Source: Alopecurus myosuroides
Lineage: Eukaryota; Streptophyta; Magnoliopsida; Poales; Poaceae
Assembly (NCBI GenBank): GCA_028641055.1
Contig: CM054060.1
Coordinates: 313,213,652-313,277,651 of the forward strand
Direction: 5' to 3'
Length of the DNA stretch: 64,000 nt
Shown here: positions 54,871 through 64,000 of the stretch, in pieces
How positions within the stretch are numbered: the first letter of the stretch is position 1
How the letters are laid out: every line of letters begins with the position of its first letter
Notes under the pieces: generated by a model
The model's database searches: none
Told to the model about the DNA's origin: nothing
What the model saw: only the letters and a program-made list of their open reading frames with translations
Translations under genes and position numbers: made by a program

Positions 54871-55439
54871 CCATGAGTAAGTAATTTGACTAGAGATAAT
54901 TGTAGTTAGACACTAAGCAAATAATACAAATTCTGAAGAAAAAAAGGGAGTGAAAAAAGGGAATGAAAAAAGGGAGTGAAAAAAAGGGAGAGAAAAAGTG
55001 GTGTGAAAAATAATTAGAAACCCAAATAACGAAATAAAGTCTAGTCCCGGTTCAGGTGGCCAACCGGGACTAAAGGTCCTCCGTCCCCCGGCTCCGCCAC
55101 CCGCCCACGTGGACGGGCCTTTAGTCCCGGTCCGTAAGCCCGCGGGACTATAGGGGGTGCCTTTAGTCGCGCATAGCTAGTCCCGGTTGCGCGGTCGGGA
55201 CTACTGGCCCTGGCGAACCGGGACTATATGCCTATTTTCTACCAGTGGGCCATGTAGGAGGCTAGGGGCGCTGTGGTAGAGCCCCTCTGGATAGTTTATG
55301 GAGGCGGAAGCCTGGCTGCGAAGGTGGAGCGCGGGGCCCTGCTGGTGGCGACACGGCCTGACCTGGGCCAGAGGGTTGCAGCAATGCGAAGCTGACTTTG
55401 GAGTGCGACAGTGGTGGCATGGCGGTCTTGACCAGTCCG

Positions 55440-56765
55440 TGTTGGAACGCGTAGAGATAAACGAAAACTTTTCTACGCGGTACTTCCAAGATCTAGCCGA
55501 GGTAGAAGACCAAGAATATTACAACTAGACGCGTGGTTGCGGATTATCGATGAAGCACGTCGATGCAGTGGAGTCCCACGATCCGATCCAGCCGATCCAA
55601 TCCCGCGAATGTCGAAGTGCTGAACGTACAACACCTCTGCCGGTATCCACACGTACGAGGAGGAGCTCCGATGGCAGACTGCTAGGTCCGGTGCGACGGC
55701 TGGACTGAGTGGGGCTAGGGTTCCCAACGCATGGGAGTGGAGTAACGTGTCCGCTGGGCAACATGCGCCCCTCTTTATATAGCGAATGATAGTGGGTTTC
55801 ACAACACTTGTGTCCCATTCCCTATGTGAGTCCGACTCACAAACTAAGTCCATTTCCGGTTCGGGTCCAACCCGACCAATACATTTGCTCCCGCACTTAA
55901 GTGTGCGACCCTGCAGGCTCATGGCGACTTGGACACGATTGGAGTCCGACTCCCAATCGATCAATCGGTAGCGTCTCCTAGCAGAACGTGCCGACTCCCA
56001 AGTGACATAGAGTCATGACGACATACCTTTCAATGTGACTTTCATCTTAGTCCCTTTTGCCTCACGATATACCTTATCGAACTATAGGCGATTTATCGTC
56101 ATCCCTTAATAGCTCAATTCTGTTCTCGGTCCGTGATATATGATTCATCTGACTAACTCTTAGTCAACAGACTCAGTTAACACTTAACCGAGTTGCGCAT
56201 GGCCATGCTTCCGGAATCATATCACTCGAGAGGGCCCAGAGAATATATCTCCATTCGAAGGGGCAAAATCCCATCTTGATTATCCACATCACGCAGCTTG
56301 CTTCTCATTCGACCCGAACTCTGTCTTTATACTGCCTTGTCACGGAACAATGTTTGACAGAACCTAAGTCGGTGATCCACAACTCGTATTGTGCGATAAT
56401 CTCAGGTCTAAGGATTACATTGATTGAGACATGCAAATGGCGACTTACTCGTTGCATCTCAATATGGGTCAGTCCGACTTGCTAAACTCTTTAGCCAAGT
56501 CTGTGAACCTTGGAATGGCATCACCATGCCCATGACAAGTGGAACCGTGTCATCAGCCAACACTTACATTAGTCTAGGATGTGTGTCCAGCACAATCTTA
56601 ATGACCAAGGACAATCTAGTATGAACAACATGAATATATAGTTCCACAATCGAATCACATATTCAATGACATATATCAGATGTTCAATACAAGGACGACT
56701 CAATAACTTAATGAATACATTGGGAATACATCATACATGATTGCCTCTAGGGCATATTTCCAACC
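55440..56765 (-). mobile_element. Solo LTR, copia type (Angela/BARE-like), 1,326 bp
   Basis: On the minus strand it runs from (T/G)GTTGGAAATATGCCCTAGAG at 56765 to ...CGCGTTCCAACA at 55440. GTCCG flanks it on both sides (55435-55439, 56766-56770). One terminal base has mutated. No internal coding region adjoins it, so it is a solo LTR left by recombination between two LTRs. Confidence 0.9.
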
Positions 56766-56947
56766 GTCCGAAGGTGGAAGGAAGGGGAGGGATGCGAGGA
56801 TATGGAGGGACCATGATTCTTTGGCTACGACTTTAAAGTGTTGTGACAACGAAGTTTGTTCAACATGGAAGGTTGTCCCATCCAGTGAGTTAGGAGGGAG
56901 TTGCATGGCGGGTGCAGGCGACAAAGGCGCACATGCGTGATGTTACC

Positions 56948-59900
56948 TGTAACACCCGGGGGATTTTTCCCCAAATTAGAGTTTCTTGTTTTTCTCTTTG
57001 GCATTGCATCGCCTTCTGCATCCTTGCACTTTGTTTTTCAACCAAGTTTTAAATTCAAACTTGCCCAAATTTTAAATAAACCAAATAATGTGATTTTCAC
57101 CCAAATGTTTTCAAATTTCAAATCATCACCCAACTTTGAAAGTTTGAAAACAAAACCTTGTGCAAATGGGCATTTCAATCCCAATGCATAGAAATGTGTT
57201 CCATAATTTTTTAGCTTTTAAAAATCCCTCAACTCCTACTTTTCTCTCTCTCTTCTTTTACAAAAAAAAGGAGAACACACACACAGCCGGATGGGGAGGC
57301 AGGCCTGAGCCCACCTACGACCCACAGGCCTTAAGGCCCAGCCCATACGGCCCTTACCTCTTCGTGCGGTGACGCCATCGTCACCGTACCTCCACGCCAA
57401 AAGCAGGCAGAGGCAGAGCATGGCACCACCGCACCCACCCCTCACCTGCTCCCTCTCTCCCTCTAAAAGTCGCCTCCTTTCTCCTCCCAAACCCTAACCC
57501 TAGCCTCCATCTTCTTCCTCCATCCGCCGCCGCCATCTCTCTCCCTCCTCTGGTACTGTCTTTTTATCTGAACTTTCTGAACCTGGACGGGAGCCTCCAT
57601 GGCCGGCAGCTTGGAGGCCATGGCGCCATCGCCGTGGTCGTCGCCTCGACCCCCGGAGGCCGGGAATGGAAACCCCGAGGTCCCCTCTCCGTTCTCGACT
57701 GCTCGCCGGAGGGGTAGGCGCCCTGTGTCGTCGCCGGCGTGGCCGTCTTCGCCCGCTCGAACGCCGTCGTCCGCCTCCTCCATCCCTACAGCACGTTGCT
57801 TCCCCGCCATGTTCAACGACACCGACGCCCCACGGTGAGCTTCCGTCCGCTGCACAACCTCTCTCCTCTCCCTTTTTCCATGCCTGTGCGAGTTCGAGCA
57901 GTGTGGTAGCGCGCCGCCCGCCGTCGGCCGTCTCCCGTCTGTTCCCGTCGTTCTTCAGTCCGCTGTCGCCAGTCTGAAACTTTCAGATTGAAAGTTCAGT
58001 TAACGCGCTTTGCCTACCTCTTGTACAGTCTGAACTGTACTCAATCACAACTCGCACAGCCAGCCCAGTGGCCCGAGCCCTCCGTGCGCGCCCGTAGATC
58101 GCGAGTTCGATCCCCCGCGGCGCGCGATTAAACCCCCCTTTTTGGGATTTTCTCTCCACACCGCTGGGCCCACCTGTCATACACGGTGAAGGCCCAGTCA
58201 CCTTCTAGCCGCCACGCAGGCGCCAGCTGGGCTGCTGGCCCACTGGTCAATGACCAGTGCAGAGGTGCACTGCGTGGGAAAAACCCCCAGGGGCCTGTCT
58301 AAAGTTTCTGTTTTTCTTTTAAGTCCTCAGAAATAACAGATTGGCCCCTATAATTCAAATTCTTATAAATAATTCATACAAACTCCAAATTTAAATTGTA
58401 AAATATGTTTTCCATGCAAAATTGAATAAGCTGTCCAATTATAAACTTTGTTTTCTGTTTTGAATAATTTAAATTGCTGAAAACAACTATTTCTTAATTA
58501 ATGCATTTAAAATTGTCAATTTGATAACTTTCTCATCTAGAATCCAAATTCAACAAATGAAATATGTATTCCATCTAAAATTTTGTGTTCTTTCCAAATA
58601 TAAATTTTGTTATCTGTTTTGAACATTTAAAATTGGTGAAAACAACAAATGTTTGTTTAAATCATTTAAAATGCCAAAGTTCATAACTTAATAAATAAAA
58701 TTCCAAACTTGGTAAACAACATATCAAACTGAAGCTATTGTTGTTTTCTTATTGTTTTCATCATCCATGCATCATTCTAATCAACTTTCACATGATGGTT
58801 ATTTGTAGATCATTTAATTCAACATTAATTCATGGGCTTTTCCATATGCAATCCAAATTGCATATGGGCCCATTTAAATATGTTTACCATGTCAACTAGT
58901 TTATCTTTGATGCATCCTTAAACTTGTCATGCATCCATATCTTGATCATGCTGGATCTTTTGCCGTAGAAGTAATTGTTGCATCCGGTGTTTGTTCTAGT
59001 TCGTTGCTTCTTCGCGGATAGGACGTTGAGATGATGTGAGCAACGACAAGTTCTGCGGATGTACTTCTACTTGCTGGATTCCAGGCAAGTATACTCACTT
59101 GCTACCTATGGCTGCCTTCCATCACCCGTTACCGATTCTTTCTGTTGTTCTTATGCTAGCCTTATGATTCGATGCTTGTGTCTCGATCCTATCACATGTT
59201 TACCTTGCAACCATGATATAGGCTTCCTTCCACTTCCTATTAACTGTTGTTTGTTTACCTTGTTGGCCCTCGTGTCGTAGTTGCATGCTTAGTGTTGTTT
59301 GCGCTCTAGTCTTGTTGTCCTTTTTGTTCTAGCACCTGTTTAGTTGATAGTTGGGCTTGTCTTAATCAACAACATGTTAATGTTTTGGGTAATAATAACT
59401 TGATGATAAGGCACCGGCAGGAGGCCCGGCGTGGTTTTGAGGCCTGCTAGTGTCGACCTTAATTAGGAAAAGGGTCTTGTCCTCCGATCCATGATGAGCG
59501 CACTAACCGCATGTGGGAAGCGAGTATGGGCGCCCCCCGCAACTTTGATTCGATTCGCATCTCGTCCAAATCGCCTCATTTAGTTCGGGTTTTCCATTTG
59601 CCGCATGCATATGCAGGTGCGAACCCTTGGCGCCAGGGTGGAACTTTTGTAGTCGGCATTTAGGGAGACACGTTCTTAGAGTGCTATGAGGGTCCCCTTT
59701 TCTTCGTGGGGCTTGATTAGCCGTGCGCTCAATTGCACGGGGTTCTTTGGGCTTGATGCGAAGAAGAGTTGGGTTGTGTTGAGTGCCTCACTTGGTGGAA
59801 GGGCCTTTCCATCTGGCGGGTCATTCTTACGTGTACGGCCAAATTGGTGCATCCCTGCAGGGTTAATCTTCTCGAGAAGCCGTGTTGTCCGCGGTTATGG

Positions 59901-60676
59901 ATGACTTGGTGAAAGTGCTGGCTAACAAGTACTCAGACAACTTACACTTAACGATGATAATTTGACTAGTAATATAGATTACCTCCACCATAAAAATGAA
60001 TGTCACCTTAATCAACAGTGTGAGTTTCCTTGGGTTGCTTCCTTAGTAGGGGGTAACCCTGGATGGGTATTGTTTGGTGAGTAGTTATAGTTGGTTTTGT
60101 CGCGCTATCTTATCCCTTTCTTTTAGCCGGATGTTGTAGCGCGTCTCTGTAGTTAGTTAGTGCAGCCCGCTGCCGCTTCTTTGCAATAATCCCTTCCTTC
60201 CGTTCTACCCAAAGTATTTGTACCTTGTGATGTTTGGTTACGCTGGTATCTTGTGAGTATGGTTTATCCACTTGCCAGTACTTAATAGTACTGACCCACG
60301 AATCCATTTCGTGGCTGCATATTCCACATTGCAGTCAACAGGTTTGAAGTCTGACGACGTTAGCTTGGGAATCCCTCCGGCTTGGCCTGGGCAGGGATTG
60401 GACGCCATCGGTTATCTTCAGGACTCTTAGTCCAATTTGTATCTTGTCCGTAGTCGGACACTATGTTGTTTCTTCCGCTGCCATTTGGATCTTTGTATTG
60501 TATCAGTTGTATCCTTGACTCGTTTGAGTCGTCTTGTATATACCTCCTCTGTTGTTGTTGTGGATTATTCGTGAACTGTTGTAATGTTATCACAAGTGGC
60601 AACCTGGAATCGGTTATTATGTGGATTTTGGCAGAAATGCTGAAACCTGCATAGTGCCCGATCTCGGGGCGTCACA
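56948..60676 (+). mobile_element. 3,729-bp TG..CA unit with 5-bp target duplication (long solo LTR or non-coding LTR element)
   Basis: Starts TGTAACACCCGGGGG and ends CGATCTCGGGGCGTCACA, flanked by TTACC (56943-56947, 60677-60681). A GC-rich part (57480-58250) has short Ala/Pro/Ser-rich frames that look like untranslated LTR sequence. The rest is AT-rich and then mixed. No gag, pol or internal direct repeat was seen, so a single long LTR is the simplest reading. Orientation is assumed. Confidence 0.75.
58040..58120 (+). repeat. tRNA-like A and B boxes (possible SINE remnant)
   Basis: AGCCCAGTGG near 58054 and GAGTTCGATCCC near 58103 resemble RNA polymerase III A and B boxes at tRNA-like spacing, followed by a C/T run. 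I found no target duplication. It lies inside the 3.7-kb unit. Confidence 0.35.
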
Positions 60677-60681
60677 TTACC

Positions 60682-62088
60682 CTACTTGGAGGCATCTCTG
60701 AGGTGTGCCGACACATCACTCGCTCCCTTTTCGGTTTGGTTGATGTCTCCCAGCGAAAGTCTATATTTGGAGTCGGGTTGACGCTATGGTGACGTCATTG
60801 ACACGTCATGCCTCTGTTGGCAGCATTGTCTTGGGAGACACAGGCTTGGAGATCCTATGTTGAACTATTTCGATGCTCGCCGCTAACCAAGATTGATCTT
60901 TGGGGGCGCTATGCACGACGCCGCTGATGAGTACAAAACAATTCCTTTCTCGGGAACGGGTCAAGTCCTATCATCTACATGTCGTCTCTTCTTTAGGCAT
61001 CAAGGGTGGATGGTACATCGACAAGTAAATTCCACTTGGACTTATTGTTCTTTGGATGCAGTGTCAATTGAGACGTGGCCTTACTGCTCAGTTTAGGATA
61101 GACTAGCTCTTTCCACGATTGTTGTGCATATGATGGTTGTATTCGGACTAGCCAGTGTGGAGTTCTTACTACACTCGTTGATCACAATGAGTGGTAGTCT
61201 TCTTGTACTTCAAATTATTTCTTCTACCAAAGTATGATAAGCCTCTCATGTATTAAAAAAAACTTCTTCTATGAAAAAGGGGCCAGACCTCTTTCTCCAC
61301 TACTACTAACTTGTTAGACTCAAAAATCTCAAAATAAGTTAAACTCTTCTATTTGAGAAAGCACGATAGTATTATGAGAAAAATCTAAGGATTACAAACA
61401 CAACCTTATTCTTATGAGAGAAAAGACTTCAAAAGAATATGGGTTGATTAGATAAACACCACTACAATTCACGCGAAATCAAAAAATGCCACTCCAATTT
61501 GCAAACTTTGAGAAATGTCGCTCCAATTCAATCATACGTCTCTAGATGCCATCCTACTCGTTTTAGCGGCTTTTTTGAGAAAAAACTGTGTATGTATTAT
61601 GTCTCAGACTAAATTGCCCATGGGCCCACCAAGTAAAAAAGAACAAAGAGTGCAGCAGCTCTTCTCCACTCTCACTCTTGTTCTTCTCATGTCACCCGCA
61701 AGCACGAACCCTAGCTGCGAGCCGCCGCCGCCGATGCTCTTCCTTCAGCCCAACCCCTCGTCTCCCCCCCATTCCTCCTTCCCCGGCCCTCCGAATCGAG
61801 CTCGAGCTCCTATCCCTACAAAGCTCGAAGGTCATGTCAAATTTTTTTACGAACGCCAACTTCATGTATCAATTTATGTTCATCTAAAATAGTACACTTT
61901 ATTTCAGCAGAGCTAAGCATATTTCAAACAAAAGCATAAGATAAATTTGAGCCAAGCTTATTTCAAACAACAAAAGCATAAGCTGAATTTCAAGATCATT
62001 TCAAACAAAAGCACAAGGTTATAGCACAAGCGTGTTAATTTTCTCAAACAAACACACTTTATTTCGACATGAGTTCAACGGTTATCGA
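60682..62088. other. Unrecognised sequence
   Basis: The left part continues the sequence interrupted at 56947. A frame at 61515-61892 begins in AT-rich sequence and becomes Pro/Ser-rich, but has no recognisable domain. No RNA gene or paired repeat was seen. Confidence 0.45.
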
Positions 62089-62624
62089 GACATCGTAGTA
62101 GTTTTCATAGACGGGGGTGCCATGAGACTACGGGTAGATACGTGGGGAAATGGGATCGCGTTGAAGACAAAGACACAGAATTTACCCAGGTTTGGTACGT
62201 CGTAATAGTACGGCGTTCCTACTCCTGCAATCTCACTAATCAGGACTAAAGCCTATGTATACAATTACAATGTGAGGTTCTGTTTAGCTATTCGCTGAGA
62301 ATCAACTTCCCGGCCAGTTAGCCTGTAGCTTCGTGTCTATCTATCATATCTCCCGTCCGGCTTTATATAATAGCCGGGTTAGGGCATACAAAATAGGAAA
62401 CCTAGAAGACTACAGTAACTTCTAACTTGGAAAGTAAGGAATCCTCCTTCTCCTCCAAGCCAGATCACGTGGGCCGTGATCCGGGTCCTTCTAGAATCCG
62501 GCTTCTGCGCGTCAGCTTACTGGGCCGCCCAATGAACCATAGCCCACTACCACTTGGGCCACCCTGGTAATCCGGCACTTATGACTACCATCTGATATAC
62601 CCCTATTAAGTATATATCCGACAG
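62089..62624 (-). mobile_element. 3' LTR of another Tat-lineage element (minus orientation; outer end approximate)
   Basis: On the minus strand it starts TGTCGGATATATAC at 62624, next to the purine-rich GGGGGCTAC. It has a TATATAAAG box near 62361-62369 and the U5 motif AACCTGGGTAAA near 62190. The first ATG after the TATA region is 62123-62121, in U5. The end near 62089 is estimated by comparison with the other Tat LTRs. The element extends right beyond the window. Confidence 0.75.
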
Positions 62625-63016
62625 TAGCCCCCAAGAAGAATTAAAACTCTGATTCACCGTCTTTCGCCAAATGCATATTGTCCGAGAAATATTGACCAGC
62701 AGTCTTGATTCTTCTTATTCTTCTTCAAAAAGAGATGATAATGTAAAACTCGGAATTCCGAAAATCCGGTTTTTCTCACACGATCCTTCGTGGAGAAGGA
62801 ACCTCCTACGTCAGCGCTTTAATCGTGCTGACGTAAGGGATGTTTGGGTTCCAGGCGGGAAACCCAGAAACATATCTCTGACATATTCTCGCGGGAAACG
62901 AGGAGATAACCATAATCACCCTGTCGATTCATTTCCCGGATTTTCCGGCGAGCGACATGCGTTGATCATCGAACGGTCAAAAGAGCCGTTAGCACGTATT
63001 GTGACGGATTTCCTGC

Positions 63017-63024
63017 TATAAATA
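63017..63024 (+). promoter_or_regulatory. TATA box of the antisense gene in the terminal Tat element
   Basis: TATAAATA about 140 bases before ATG 63162. Same octamer and similar position as in the antisense gene of the young Tat element (28014-28021). Confidence 0.7.
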
Positions 63025-63161
63025 GCCTTCTTCGTCCTCCCGGAAAACCTTCCGCAACCACTCCGAATGCCATTACAGCGCCCAAGCTTCCAGCAGAGAG
63101 AGAGCACCGAACGCACACCGCGCCCAAAACCTCACCGGAGGCGAGCCAGCGCCGCCACCTA

Positions 63162-64000
63162 ATGGCATCTCCGCCGTCCTCGCCAGCCCGCAACGTCGCA
63201 CAAGACATTGAGGATATCATCAACACGATTGATCCTGTGCTGGACTCCCCAACGCACGCCGGCGGCGACGAACCAGTGAAGACCGCGAGCACCGCGGCGG
63301 ATGAAGGAAATGCTTCCGCCGCCGCGGATCTTGCGGATTCGAGCTCCGCGCCAACTCCACCGTTCGCTCCCGAGACGGCGGAGGAGAAGATCACGCTCGT
63401 TGGCGACGAGCTCGCCGCTGCAGAAGCTGCCGCGTCCGCCGCCGCCGGAGCTGACGAAGAAATGGAGACTGCCGGCAACTGGATTGCCTGCAGCATTCCG
63501 CCGTCCCTCCTTCCAAACATGGAAAAGGAGGGGTTGGTGCTGAAAGGGAAGTGGCGGCTTCCGGAGGACGAGAACGAACCCATGCCAAACGACGGCGAAC
63601 GGGTTCTTCTCTCCTCCCACCTTCTGAGAGGTATGGGACTGCCACCTTCCGCCTTCTTCCTCCAAGTCCTCTCCCATTACAATATCCAATCCCATAACCT
63701 GCCACCAAATTCTATTATGTATATGGCCGGCTTTCAGGCCCTCTTCGAGGGTTTTCTAGGTATAGAACCTAGATTAAATTTCTGGTTATACTGCTTTGGG
63801 GTTAAGCGGAACTCTTCGGAGGGCGCACTCCCGACTTGCGGAACCATTTCCTTCACTCTTAGGAGATTTAGGGAGGATTGGTTCCCCAAGATCAAAACCT
63901 CGGAATCCATCAAATTCTGGATGGGTTCCTTCTTTTATCATCCCGATGTTCCTTTACCGAAAAAGGCCATCGGGGTTCCACCTTTCACAAACACCGCTGC
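63162..64000 (+). CDS. Antisense gene of the terminal Tat element, partial at window end
   Basis: An open frame of 279 codons from ATG 63162 (MASPPSSPARN), with no stop before the window ends. After an acidic Ala/Glu-rich N-terminus (about 130 residues) it matches exon 1 of the antisense gene at 27848: GERVLLSSHLLRGMGLP against GERVVFLAHFERGFGLP, IQSHNLPPN against IQMHHLPPN, and FLGIEPRLNFWL against FLGIRPTWETWL. It therefore belongs to the same putative gypsy-type transposon family (Pfam Transposase_28). It is transcribed away from its LTR, opposite to the element's gag-pol. Later exons lie outside. It is diverged enough to be a different element family. Confidence 0.85.
   Translation, partial: MASPPSSPARNVAQDIEDIINTIDPVLDSPTHAGGDEPVKTASTAADEGNASAAADLADSSSAPTPPFAPETAEEKITLVGDELAAAEAAASAAAGADEEMETAGNWIACSIPPSLLPNMEKEGLVLKGKWRLPEDENEPMPNDGERVLLSSHLLRGMGLPPSAFFLQVLSHYNIQSHNLPPNSIMYMAGFQALFEGFLGIEPRLNFWLYCFGVKRNSSEGALPTCGTISFTLRRFREDWFPKIKTSESIKFWMGSFFYHPDVPLPKKAIGVPPFTNTA

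Larger units (their letters stand above)
53051..55247. mobile_element. Non-autonomous CACTA (En/Spm) transposon, 2,197 bp
   Basis: Ends CACTGGTAGAAAA and its inverse TTTTCTACCAGTG, flanked by GGC (53048-53050, 55248-55250), the 3-bp target duplication of CACTA elements. Subterminal copies of (A)CCGGGACTA and TTTAGTCCCGG occur at both sides in both orientations, as expected for transposase-binding repeats. It encodes no transposase. Its cargo is a broken exonuclease gene and a 5S-rRNA-like segment. Confidence 0.93.

Overview
This window is nuclear DNA from a large-genome grass, most likely a Triticeae species (wheat, barley or goatgrass). The reasons are layered LTR retrotransposons, an LTR with TGTTGGAAATATGCCC termini as in Angela/BARE-type elements, a CACTA element with CACTGGTAGAAAA ends, Stowaway MITEs with CTCCCTCCG ends, a tRNA-derived SINE, and one low-copy gene with plant-style introns. 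No rRNA genes, CRISPR arrays or bacterial features are present. All coordinates and splice junctions were worked out by reading; no alignment or search was run.

Layout. 1-4203: minus-strand fragment of a Tat-lineage Ty3/gypsy element. 4520-5060: duplicated, broken 3' end of an OPA3-like gene. About 6100-8607, 13562-13980 and 29445-29890: an old Tat element cut apart by later insertions. 8608-13561: fragments of other gypsy-type LTR elements. 13981-29439: a young 15,459-bp Tat element with two 900-bp LTRs in which I saw no difference, and target duplication GTCCT; it landed in the RT region of the old element. Its sense strand codes gag-protease, RT/RNase H and integrase. Its 3' third carries an antisense gene that I resolve into eight exons with consistent phases (1416 codons) behind a TATA box. 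30955-31783: non-LTR insertion with 16-bp target duplications. 31865-41399: LTR element with apparently non-coding interior (LARD-like), itself containing a PIF/Harbinger element with an open transposase frame (32472-36285) and a MITE. 42018-48700: an apparently intact four-exon OPA3-like gene on the minus strand, with MITEs and a SINE in its first intron and three MITE-like units upstream. 50960-51990: Harbinger transposase remnant. 53051-55247: non-autonomous CACTA with a captured, broken 3'-5' exonuclease gene and a 5S-rRNA-like segment. 55440-56765: solo copia-type LTR. 56948-60676: 3.7-kb TG..CA unit. 62089-64000: another Tat element in minus orientation whose own antisense gene (from 63162) runs off the window.

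Most notable: (1) the spliced antisense gene, seen in two different Tat elements with the same placement and a TATAAATA box; (2) in all three Tat LTRs that can be read, the first ATG after the TATA box lies inside U5, and in two of them the frame runs across the primer-binding site into gag; (3) a TAG in identical context between protease and RT in three copies from two families, as expected for programmed readthrough; (4) two tandem E2F-like sites in the loop of a perfect 11-bp inverted repeat in the LTR. The only likely host gene is OPA3-like; almost everything else is mobile DNA.
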